64,000 nt of DNA from positions 16,333,839 to 16,397,838 of the forward strand of contig CM049316.1 in assembly GCA_026874595.1 (NCBI GenBank), read 5' to 3'. A program made the translations under genes and the position numbers. How positions within the stretch are numbered: the stretch's first letter is position 1; each line of letters begins with the position of its first letter. Shown piece after piece: positions 24,107 to 35,512 of the stretch. Source of the DNA: Sipunculus nudus. Its lineage: Eukaryota; Annelida; Sipuncula; Golfingiida; Sipunculidae. The notes beneath the pieces were generated by a model. That model was given only the letters and a program-made list of their open reading frames with translations, was not told the origin of the DNA and did no database searches.

Positions 24107-25029
24107 CATGTCGGTGGTGCATGCATAAATTATGATAATAACCAGGCTGAAATATTATGCGGGCTTCAACAACGATGTCCTTTTGAGTCATAACAGAAGT
24201 GTTATGTCTCAAATGATATTAAATAAATCTTCAATAAAAACGACATATCAAATTACGTTTATGCGCACCCGAAAATTCATTTAATGTAAGTGTTTTGCCG
24301 CATGCCGCAATAACTGACAAAATTCCGACAAATGTCTGTAAATATGCGGCACAGTTATAACGTTATGCGTAGGCAAACTATTTTACTAGATAACTATTGC
24401 GCCTTATTTTCCGGATATCTTATTAATGACTCAAACTTCAATGATCGACTTTATGATAGGACTTCGCTTGGAGCGGGCATCGTCATGCCATTGTCAACTT
24501 TCTGAAGTTTCGCCGCGATTGAGGTTTTGGACAGGGTATCTCCTCCAGTGCTCACAAAACCTCCAGCTTTTCGTGGACCCTTACAGGGGACTTCTAGTCG
24601 TTAACAACGTTTAGAGCTCGTAATGCATATCATCTCGGCGAAACGTCACTGAGCTGTTAACCGCGGCCTTTCAAAGGCCAGGAGTTCATTATGTTTTATA
24701 TGTGATCGCAAGCATCGCCCTTGTTAACGTACGATGAAACGCAATGATCTACACACAGGTGGGAGATGCGTTCCTTTGATACGCCTGACCGATTACAGGC
24801 TCTTCGCCTTGTTGATCGCCGTGTCGGTTTTTGATGTGATATTAACTGCGAACTAGTATCACTGCCAAGGGTTCCAAGCGTGACAAAAAAGGGGATTATG
24901 ACAATATTCAATGATATTAAACGGTCAGATTTACCATTGTTTATATAGGAAATGGTTTTAGATTTCAGGTTAATGTGACAATAAACGGGATATCCTATTA
25001 ACCGATATGACACAAAGTGGGCTCGACTG
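24107..25029. mobile_element. non-autonomous TIR DNA transposon, copy 2 (empty-site copy)
   Basis: Left end cagtcaagcccgcttattgt; inverse of right end cagtcgagcccactttgtgt. This 923-bp copy is homologous to 15668-17596 along its length but lacks the Harbinger insert, with ggacccttacagggga across the site. It starts within 80 bp of the first coding exon of sulfotransferase A and so lies in the gene's 5' region. No transposase frame is present. Confidence 0.7.
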
Positions 25030-27728
25030 TATAAACATCTGCAATAATATATGTATTATATGAGCTTATTATCAAATTTTGGCTGAACACAAAAGTTTCT
25101 CAGCAAACCCATTCCGTCTCACAGGTATAATATCTCCACTTCACCTCTTTTATACGTTGTGATGGTTCTATGTCTGAGTAAATAAGGTCAACGTGTGTCT
25201 ATTTAACATAACAAGAGAGCCTGATCAGAGGTGCGATCTTGAGTAGGTGCGACAATTCTCAAACAAAGAGAAGAAACTTGATAGAGGAAACAAGGGAAAA
25301 GAACTGTTTGGAAACATGAAGTTACGCGATATGGCCGAAAGATGGCCTGCTAATTAATTGTTTTCGTATGACCCTTGTGCTTTGACATAAAAGTTTTTTT
25401 AGGCTATGAAAGGCGTAATGGTGCTGATCAAGGCACTTTACATTGAAGCACACGCATGTGGTCAGAAACAAATGCTGACATAATTAGTGAAACACAAGAA
25501 TAATTGCTTAAATGTATACAAATGCAGGCATATAAACTTTTCGCCCGTATTCTTAGAGCTGATTCACGTTCCGTATACGTTCGCAAAGTGGCTCTAATCC
25601 TATCCTTTCTTTAGAATATTATTTTTCCTAAAAGTGACTTGGTGATCGGCGGAACCAATGTCTGTACAAAGGAACACACGAGAAATACATGTCTTAAGGC
25701 TGCCTTCACACATTTGTAAATTCAAACATCTGACATTATCCGTCCACGAATGAAGAACATATAATTGATTCCCTGATCTCATCCCCTCTGTTTAATTAAG
25801 TTTATTTAAGTGAGTTCCCCGGCAAAGCCAGGTACCTCTGCTAGTTTAAAAATAAAACTTACCTGGCAACTTTGCGACTTTCACTTCGACTGTCGGTATA
25901 TGTTTTTCAACTGAAGAATGGGCATTAGCGAGAGCCTTGGCTTTATAGTACTGTTGCGTCATGGCTTAGTTTGGGTTACTGGGCTGTAACTTATTGGCTG
26001 TCAAAATTTACAGTCTACTTAAAATTTAGAGCCCTTGTGCCGCACAAAAATGCTTGAATACTGCGCCGGAGAAGAAGTGCCAAAAAAGCCTTAGAGACAA
26101 GAAACTTAGATTAGAAGCCAAGACGGTACTGTTGTAAAAAGAGCAGGCCATGCTACTCCTGTGTGGGTGTCAGAACTCACAGATGTATGAATAAAACATG
26201 GGACGGGTATCAATCTTATATTAGAAATACATATATAGATAAATTCTGATGTCCCCGTATCGTTTATTTTCTTATCGCTAATGGAACTTTCTGATCAATA
26301 CTGTTCTTATGAATTATACAGCCATACGGTAACTCTTCAGTGCAGCTGTAGTTGCTTCTGTATTAAAAGTAGTTTATGACTTTATAAGGCTGTGCATATT
26401 AATCACTTGTTTAGGCCTTGCCTGCAGTTAAAGTGCCATCATTCCTGATATTTTATTTTTATTTTTATAAGACTTGTGTTGTCGTATCTTGTATGATGTC
26501 AGATATTGTCCCTGGAATAATTTATATGTAGACACCCAACAATATCGAAAACAAATGTATACGTGATATACACTTTTACATAAGCTTTAACATATTTCAA
26601 GAACCAAACTCAAAGGCATTTAAATTCACGCAGTACTACTTACGTGTACATTCAACTGAAATACTCATTTCAATCATATGCATTTATATTCAGTTCTCAA
26701 TCGACTCCATCGTTAATGCGGCCTCCTGGTGAATCAATTTCGACATCGATAGCGCTATCACAAACGTGGGCACGAATGTCACGATGAATAGTGTAGTGAT
26801 TTATCTGTGTCTGTGAAATAACTGTTTTCAGCTTTCAACATTTATAAAATGAGAGGTAGGTTCTTTGCAATAACCTAAAATATATGTAAACATTATGGGA
26901 ATGTCATGCCCTTGCATTATGAATAATTATCAAGTATTAAAAGTTACCTTTTTAATTGAAATCTTTATTTTAGCATAGTTAATCGCCACGTTGTTTTAAC
27001 GGCAGTCAATTCTACCAATGTAAATAACTTGTGATATAAGATATATTTTTGATGTAATATTACCAACATTCTAATTTTCCAGATCCTCTGAAGTATTCAC
27101 TGTCAGGAAAATGTATGTTTATACAAAAACTGTGATCATCTTCTTTTAATTCAACTGTTTCGTGACAGAGGATATAAAAATATTCAGATGAATATTCATG
27201 AATGCTAACTACCCTTTCAATGAATGAATTTCTGTATTTACCTTGATTATTAGAGAAGAGATCTACATAACAGTTCAGAACGCGAACCGGCTTTAATCAA
27301 TGTAAAAACTAGAAATCTGCATTCCATTGAATGCAAGCCTCCCCATGTATGGGGTCCCTGGTGTGGGATGCTCCCCTTACTCTTGTTTACATTCACTTAT
27401 TCGGTCCATATTCTCAGGTTCATTCGTGCATAAGTGAAAGTACATTTGTGAATGAGACGTTCCTGAATCCGAGTCGAGCTGGATCCACATCAAAATCGAA
27501 TCGATTTTTCTTTGGCCCTTTCCCAAAAAGGCCTGAAATTTATGAGATTCCGTTTAAGATATGAACAAACACACACACATGAACAGATATGAACGCATAC
27601 CATCCCATAAATAACGTGACCAGAACTACAAATCGGTGTCTGAAGTGTGTAGAAGCATTTTATTCAATCAAAACATTGGTATGGATAGGCAGATTTGGAG
27701 AATACTGTGTCATGGCGTTAATTTGCAG
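25030..27728. other. divergent intergenic region between sulfotransferases A and B
   Basis: The minus-strand gene A and plus-strand gene B diverge from this interval, so the promoters of both should lie here or in the adjacent transposon. No promoter motif can be assigned by eye. A dispersed repeat starts at about 27336. The rest shows no reading frame or RNA gene I can support. Confidence 0.5.
27336..27610 (+). repeat. dispersed repeat, LINE 3'-tail-like
   Basis: It contains the run tattcggtccat...gttcctgaatc...tggatccac...gaaatttatgagattccgtt, then a (CA) tract. The same order of blocks is seen, split, at 33226-33400 and 34030-34180. The phrase near gagattccgtt and the aacaaac tail resemble conserved 3' tails of animal non-LTR elements. 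Confidence 0.45.
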
Positions 27729-27760
27729 AACCTAAATGTGGGATCTCCCGATGTTCCCGG

Positions 27761-30700
27761 ATGTTAGGTTTACTGGTCATCGCCTGTTTCTTGACCGGGA
27801 TTGTCCTGCGATTTGAAAAGAGCCACTTGATGAAAAAAGAAGCAATGCAGGTGAGGAATTGCTATAAGTGTGGGCGTAAGGTATGTTGAAGTAGCGCCAT
27901 TTCGGCAATATGACATTAGAGACTTCACGAACAGCGTTCTGGGGTAAGCCTATCAGCCCAGTATAATGAATCAAAATGAAGAAAACTATATGATAAGAAT
28001 ATTAGGTAACTGATTAGCATTTATAATCTGTCGTTAAACGGTTTAAATTTAGAGCCAGTCTTTGAGGCGCTAGCTATTTAGATTTCACCAATCGGGGACC
28101 TCCCGATTCGTAATAATAAGTCTTAACCACTGGCCTACGACCTATCCTACGAACTATTAAGACAAGACGACCAGAGGTCACGCGCTTGCCGAAATCACTA
28201 TGACCCAGATTGGAAGACAGATAACCAGAACATGTCATATAGAAGACACAGAGGAAGAAAATGAGCCATTGTTTGTAAAGATTGGACCAAAATGGACAAA
28301 GTTACGATTGAAAAAATAACCTGTCGTACTTTCATGACTTTGACCTTGAACTTTGAACTATTTAAAAATAAACATACAGCTTCAAGAAATCGTTCCAATA
28401 TACGATAGGTGAAAGTTGCAAAGTGATTCCTGTTGAATGCTATTATAACAGAGGCAAGAACCAGCATGCAAGAAGGCAACATTTAGGACAACATGCAAAC
28501 AGACAGACATATTGAAAAAGTGACACAAAGTTGAGACCAGTTGACTAGACTAAATTATGCAGAAGACGAAGGTGAAAAAAAATGAGCCAAAGTTTGTGAA
28601 GATAGGACCAGAATTGACAAAGTTATGAGGAAAATAACATACTGAAGTGTTTTGAAGTGACTGACATACTGACAAAGAGGCACAAAGTTAAGACAAGAAG
28701 ACTAAACTAAATGATAAGGAGAAGACTGAGAGGAAGAAAATAAGCTATAGTTTATAAAATTTAGGTTTAAAGTTTTGGAGATATGGTAAAAAAATGATAT
28801 GTTGTACTGTTTCGTGTGCAGCACCCCCTAGCGGCTATTTTCCGAAACCGAAAAATCACTTTCGAGATATTAGTGTATGACATAAGATGTATCAGTTTTA
28901 AAAGGATTCCTGCAAAACTGTGGCCTGTAGAATGCTACATGTTAGACACAAGAACAAGCAAGAAGCGAAATCGATGACAACTGACAGACAGACATTCTGT
29001 CAACGTGACACAAAGCTGAGACCAGATGACATAACCAAGTGAAGGAGAAGACTCGGGGAAAGAAATTAAGCTATAGTTTATGTAATTCAGGTTTATAGTT
29101 TCGGAGATATTGTCAAAATTGATATGTTGATGAAGTTCAAGTGCAGCGCCCCCCGGCCATATCCCGAAATTGAAAAATCAATTTCGAGATATTAGTGTAA
29201 GACATAAGATTCACCTGTTTCAAAAGGATTCCTGCAAAACTGTGGCCTGTAGAATGCTAAATGTAAGCCAAAAGCGCCAGCAAGAAAGGGAAATTGAGGT
29301 TAACTGACAGACAGACAGACATACTGACAAAGTGACACAATTCGAGAGAGGATGACAAGACCATGTTATGGAGAAGACGCAGAGGAAGAAAATGAGCCTA
29401 AGTTTGTGAAGATAGGACCAATATTGACAAAGTTATGATGCAAATATTAATTTCGATCTTTTACAGATGACCTTGACCTTGACCTTTGACCTATGCCAAC
29501 CAAAAACAATAGGCTACCAGGACTTTTGATTTCTAATCAACCCTGAAAATTTCAGATCGATTGCAACAAAACTGTGGCCAAGAGAGTACTGAAAAACAAA
29601 CAAAGAAACATCGTGACAAACAAACAGACATGCGCAACTGACCAACATGCTTGCCGAAATCGAAGATTTCCGACACGCAATAAAAATAATAAAAAGACAC
29701 CTAGTATACTCAAAGGCAGTCGAGACAATTGGAAGTGGAATAAATAATTGTACTTTCACACCAACAGGTTCCACCTTCCCGAAAGTTAGCTAGTTATTGT
29801 AGCATAATAGGGCCCGCACTTCACTCTTCGCCATGTTGCATAATTTTTCTAACTGTATGATCTGAATATTTGATATCGATTATTTATTGATTTCTCATAT
29901 GTTTAGAGTGCACGTTTAATATTGATTTGTTAGAATTCATTTTATTTGATTCAATTTTGAAAGAAATAATTGTCCAAGATAAAAATTAAGCCAAAAAGAA
30001 AAACCTCCGGGCACGTTTTGGGTGTATTGCTTGTACATGTGATCTGTATTAAATATCCGCTTGTAATGTTGTTTTCTTCGAAAACTGAGAAGCAATTTAT
30101 GGTGGTATTATGGTCAGCGCTGTGTCTCTAGCGCTATGCCTATTTTTTATAGGACTAATCGTAATAACAAAACATATATGCTGAAAAGGATTTTCATAGC
30201 TAAATTTCTCTATCATTGTATGTATTTATCAAAAGTTGTATTTATTATGTATTAATGAATGGGACTCATATCTCTGGCAAATCAGGGTTTTAACAAAGCT
30301 CATGAGAGGAAACAAAGCCCGTGAGAGGAACGGCTTTTTAATAATAAGATATAACTTCTGTGTCTTTAAGCTCAGATTATTTATGAATGCTGAATTATAA
30401 AATATTTCGCAGAACGATAACGACGATAGGACAAGCATAACAGAGTATCATATTGCCGATGAAGTACACGTCCGAAGGATGGCAACACTGCGAAACTATT
30501 GTGAGAGCTGGAACCGGTCTCAGTATGGACAGCCTTCATTCGAGGAGTTTTTGTCCCCATGCCGTAATACATTAATCATACCTGATTTACAACTGACTGT
30601 GTGCCAGTCAGCCAAGGCCGGATCGACCTTCTGGCGAGACTACCTAACACCTACATACCACGGGGCATACACAAGATATACTAATCAGACGTTATTAAAC

Positions 30701-31489
30701 CGGGCAAAGAGAGACTTTCTAAAGGTCATATTTGTTAGACATCCCCTGTACCGTACTTACTCTGCTTACAATGACAGAGTAGTGAGAAAGGCTGGGGATT
30801 ATAACAAACTGAAAGAAGTCGGGAAGAAGGTGTACAGTTATTTCTATGGTACTTCACCTGACCCCAGCTTTTGTTACGACGGGATAACATTTGAAGAATA
30901 TGTCAGGTTGATCATCAGAGAAATGAGGACATACAGGAACCCAGAGATGATGGAGGTCCACCGGAGACCTTACTTTGCTCGCTGTAAACCATGCGACTAC
31001 CCTTATCATATCATCGGGAAACTGGAAACAGCTACTAATGACGTCAGTTTGATTTTCTCAACTCTCAAAGCACACGGTGTCCATGCAACCATTGATGTGG
31101 AATTAATGAACCAAGTTTTCATTAATGATAAATGTAAAGGTTTTGAACCATTGCCTTATGAGGATTATAACAACTGCTCCACTGATCGAAGAATACTTCT
31201 AAGTAACCTAGAAGCACTTCGCAATGTCGGACTGTCGGATACATATGAGTTTACTCAAGATGTCTTTAAATCTATACCCAAGGCAGACTGGTACCGGAAA
31301 TGCCAGGAATTAGTAAGAGCAGTTTTTAATGATCCTGCGAAAAAGAAAGAAGTCAGCGACAAATCTAAAGAAATAGCCAAGTATGCATTGAAGGGGCTTC
31401 CACCTCGGCTTTTGGAAGATCTTATAGACGTATACTTGCCTGATTTTAAAATGTTTGGTTACGATACAGATACTATTTTTGATTATTAG
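27761..31489 (+). CDS. carbohydrate sulfotransferase B (HNK-1ST/CHST family), two exons
   Basis: Exon 1 (27761-27850) is a 30-codon exon: ATG, hydrophobic anchor MLGLLVIACFLTGIVL, then a basic/polar stretch ending at donor atgcag|gtgagg in phase 0. Exon 2 (30413-31489) starts after acceptor atttcgcag and runs 358 residues to a TAG, giving 388 aa. PAPS-binding motifs are CQSAKAGSTFW and VRHPLYRTYSAYNDRV, followed by TFEEYVRLI, C-x2-C/IIGKLET and YLPDFKMFGY. Exon 1 is my assignment from splice phase and its membrane anchor, matching the exon pattern of the two paralogues; the catalytic exon is certain. The 2.6-kb intron contains a repeat array. Expected product: Golgi type II enzyme that sulfates glycans; acceptor unknown. 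Confidence 0.8.
28200..29670 (+). repeat. imperfect tandem repeat array, unit about 320 bp, in the sulfotransferase B intron
   Basis: Recurring blocks include gtttgtgaagataggacca, gacaaagttatga, agaggaagaaaat, gcaaaactgtggcctgtaga and gacagacagacat. The clearest pair, ctgcaaaactgtggcctgta at about 28911 and 29232, gives a spacing of about 321 bp. Roughly four to five diverged units, one shortened. No conserved protein frame. Confidence 0.6.
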
Positions 31490-32683
31490 TTTTATACTAA
31501 GATGGGACATAGTTTTAAAATTTATGGATCAAAGTTCTTTTTTATTGTATTCCCAATGAGAAAAACACAGATCAAAGCTCTTATAGAAGTATCTCAAATC
31601 TCTGTATAGAGGTGCCCACAATTAAGAGGTCATGACCACAACATAAATGATAAGTAGGAGAAAAAAAGAGACCATAAAAATATGCCTAGTGTATAGAGTT
31701 GCCCAATTTGTGGAGTGCCCACAAGGAGAGGTTCCACTGTATCATCACTACAAATTTGATTTGAGCAGAGCATCATTTTGTGACACACTAAACTTATCGA
31801 AAAGGTATTCATCAAAACGCAACTAGAAGAACTGAAATATCGTATCCTTAACCAAGATGGACAGCACATTGCCCCGTAATTATAGATGTGCAGTCCTGTT
31901 GCAGTCCCAGAGGGTGACATTGTCATCAGATCTAATTCGAAAGCAGTGGATGATTAATTATATGAGTTGACTGATGGTATTGAGGTTTAAATAACCCTAT
32001 ATAAAATAGTCAGCTAGAATGTAGTCTAAGCCTACATATACTTCCGCCAAGAAGCTAATAAACTTTGCTGTGTGCCGCATGGTGTCACTGATCACCAACA
32101 CGGGTCACGGGTGAGCTTAAGCACAAAAAAGGTCCCCATATAAAATGAATTGTCCTGTTTCGTATTGGTATAGACTCCTTTAAATTAAAATCATGGTACG
32201 GTTATTTCCAAAATATAGGGATTATATCTTGTGTCGTTCCCTTCACAGAATTTCATAATATATTTTAGTAAAAATTTTTAGCAGACAAACCAACCAAGGG
32301 AAAACTTAATGCCTCGCCACCTGGAGGAGGATTAATTAATACTACTACTTTAATACTGAGCAAATGGTAATTTGTATGCAAATTTTAACATGACACATGT
32401 ACTGGCTTGTGTTCTGTTTACAAACAGATAGTTATCGCCCCCTAGCGTAAGTCTCGGTCACCAAAGGACCGTGTATTAAAAGAGAGAATAACGGACTTCC
32501 ATAAACTACATGCCACTCAGAACAGATATGTCATTTCAAAGCGCCCAAATGGATCAAATACTGATACAAATAATGAGTTCGTCACACACATCCAGCGGTC
32601 ACATGCTTGAGCGTACTCATTGTCATAGCTATATCTGCACAGATTCCCACACTCAAATCAGTAACTTATCAATGCCTGTATAT

Positions 32684-32722
32684 GTATGTATGTATGTGTG
32701 TATGTATGTATGTATGTATGTA
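32684..32722. repeat. (TATG)n microsatellite
   Basis: About ten units of a tetranucleotide tatg repeat with one change. Confidence 0.9.
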
Positions 32723-33019
32723 CGACCTGAGCATGTGTCTCGTAGATTAAGCATGTCGTGTGCTGCTGAGATGTATAAGTGACTCGTCGATCGTGTTACA
32801 GCTGGAGAATTTCACACGCATTGATAAGAATACATAAGTACTGCTCTCTCCATGTTGGCTCAATGTCAATGTACTCAGACACTCCTGGTCAAAATTTGAA
32901 TTTTAAAGTAAAGCATCTCACCATTATAACCATATAATCATACCAGTGAAATTTGTGAAGGTCTCAGGATTAAGGCCTGTATGTGCACAATGCAACCCGC
33001 GCCCCACACAGGTGGTCAC

Positions 33020-33022
<3 letters not shown>

Positions 33023-33081
<59 letters not shown>
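33023..33081. repeat. (TA)n microsatellite
   Basis: About 58 bp of TA repeat. Confidence 0.95.
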
Positions 33082-33083
<2 letters not shown>

Positions 33084-33225
33084 TTTACGTGATCACCTGA
33101 GAGAACTGTAAGTGGTGCTGACATAAATATTAAGTCACAGAGAAAGAGTGTTCTTTGATGGTCCTGAAACTTCGGTTATCGATGATTTGATTTACTAATA
33201 CACTAGATATCGGCATTTTAAGGAA

Positions 33226-34180
33226 TACAGGCCTCCGCCATGTGTTTGCATTCGCTTATTCTACCCATAATACTAGGTTAAATTGCGCAAAAGTGACTGC
33301 ACATTTGCCCTATAATTACTTGATGACGTTCCTGAACCACGATCATGTGCCGGATCTACTCCAAAGTCTAATCACTTCTTTCTAGGCCGATTTTTATCTA
33401 TTTTTTATTTTCAAACATGTCTTATCAGGATAGCCAGCTGACCTGCTTTCCATCTGTTCTGGGTCCGACTGGATACACATATAGTAAATAAAACGTACAT
33501 TTTACAGACTGGATATGATATAATGCTATACCAAATATATATATCAGTTTACAGTAAAAAATTAAAAATTTTATGCAACTAGACGCATAGTAGTTACATA
33601 GAAGACATACATTGACAATATAAAGTAGATATATAAAGTACATAAAGCACATCTCATATATAAATAAAACGGCAGGTTTATGGTAAATGTACAAGAATAA
33701 TTATAAAATCGTGCTATGGTATCAAACATCTACATAAACGTGTAAAATGGTCGCTATTTGAGGCAAACTTTATAGAAAATGGCAGCTGATTACTTACATA
33801 TGGAACAGCCTAATAAAACGGAACTTTAAACGTTCACGCCCAAGCATTAGTAAATTCAAATTTTGTCTGTCAGAAGATCGTGTTTCGTGTGGCATTCGTT
33901 GCAACCTAAGAACCGTTTAAATCTTTCAGGTACGTCTTCTGACAAACATTTATTGACAAGTGAACAAATTGTAATATAGGTACCTAGATGTTTATTGATG
34001 ACGCAGATGATGTGTTGTTGTTGACTTTTGGTTACACCGCGCGCGGCTTTGTTCTGAAATTCCCGAAATGCCCTGAAAATTTCTTGAGATTCCGTTCATG
34101 ATAGCGTGAATTAGGTTGTGAGCAAACACACTCTTGAACTGGGATGTACGCATATCCCCCTGGCGGAGGCAACAAATATT
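33226..34180 (+). repeat. dispersed repeat interrupted by about 630 bp
   Basis: 33226-33400 matches the front half of the repeat at 27336-27610 (gcttattctacccata, gttcctgaaccacg, ggatctactccaaag). 34030-34180 matches its back half (gaaaatttcttgagattccg) and ends in ctggcggaggcaaca. The AT-rich sequence between (about 33401-34030) is therefore a probable insertion. Confidence 0.4.
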
Positions 34181-34255
34181 AACATGAAGTCACTTTATCT
34201 GATACACATCAAAACCCCTAAAAACGAATATCTTTCGAAACAAACAGGATTCTGT

Positions 34256-34420
34256 GGTCTAAAGTAGTAGAGCACAGGACATAAAAATGGGGGAGTGAGT
34301 TGGAATCTCAGCTGTATAAGGGGTGAACCTTTCAGGGGTGGCACTAGCCAAGGTATGCCCTCTGCAGGTTTATTTGGAAGACTGCGCCTCGCAGCCATGT
34401 GTCATTCACGAACGAGTGCA
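34256..34420 (+). repeat. tRNA-derived SINE-like fragment
   Basis: An A-box-like tagtagagcacagga and B-box-like gagttggaatctc are followed by ccctctgcaggttta. The arrangement is shared with 47842-48080 and 53176-53400. Confidence 0.4.
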
Positions 34421-35512
34421 TCTTTATGGGGTCTCTGTTTTATGACCCGGTAATCCGGATACTTACGCACACCAGTCCCACATGTGATATGCAATGAACA
34501 TGGTTCACGCAAGAATATCTCTGTTACATTGTCCGAAACCGAAATGGAATTCAGCAGATTTAAAAAAATGGAGGCGGTTGCCGCAACTAATTCTAGCATT
34601 TAATGAGTCACCCAGAATGAGTCTTCGATGAATAATTCGGTTTGAGGGGCTTAATTGTCATGGTACTGGTTTATTCTATTAGATAGTTTCCGGTATGGCG
34701 TCTGACGAGTGCCTATCTCAACTAAGACCGTTGGTGATACATTTATGTTCGGATTTTATCAGTACATAACATTCTTATTCCTTGCACACGGTACCTGCTC
34801 TTAACAGCACTCAGAGAGCTTTGTTGTGAATTGATAAGTAGAAAAATACATTACGCATGTTGATGTATTCCGGAAGCATGCTTCATATCGATAATTTTGT
34901 CCTATCGTATTTTCATACCTACAGACCACATACTACCAGTATGTGATTGAACCAAATTAATATGATATTACTGGTCGATGAATTAGAAAGTAGTTTAACA
35001 ACGCCAGTCCCACATGCAGGTGACTGCCTGACTACTCCATGGACTTCCTGAGCATATCAAGGATTCTTAAGATACACAGAGTTAATGCAGGAAGACAAGG
35101 GATGATGCGAGGTGAGAACTATGATCTTGAACAGTTTCAAGTTTCCTCCACCAATAATGTAACTTTTCATCATAAGATACTATAAAATACGAAAAGAGAG
35201 AATGAGAATAACTTGTTATCCGAACATTAAACCATAAAATAGGATATTTTCTATAAAAGTATTGATCAAGCACTTCATTTACTTTTAAGTCACACCTTGA
35301 ATCCCATATTAATTTCAAGACTACGCCAACTTTTCTTCCCACGTGAATCAAATTTTATTTTATTTGTGCTTCTTAATTGTCTTTTGGTAATTTCTAGGAG
35401 TGTAGTCACTTTTCCGTTTACAAAATAAATCGCATGTGTCTTTCAAAGTATCATTAAAGACACCTTTTCAAACAGTCTGAAATATGTACATGGCTATATA
35501 CATAAAAGTTAA

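Larger units (their letters stand above)
31490..35512. other. intergenic region between sulfotransferases B and C
   Basis: No coding region supported. Contents: a (TATG)n tract (32684-32722), a (TA)n tract (33023-33081), a split dispersed repeat (33226-33400 and 34030-34180) and a SINE-like piece (34256-34420). The phrase accaagggaaaac near 32290 recurs at about 38303, which suggests another dispersed repeat family. Confidence 0.5.

Noticed and set aside
32510-32782. 90-codon frame with Tyr-Val-Cys-Met repeats.
   Set aside because: Translation of the (TATG)n microsatellite.
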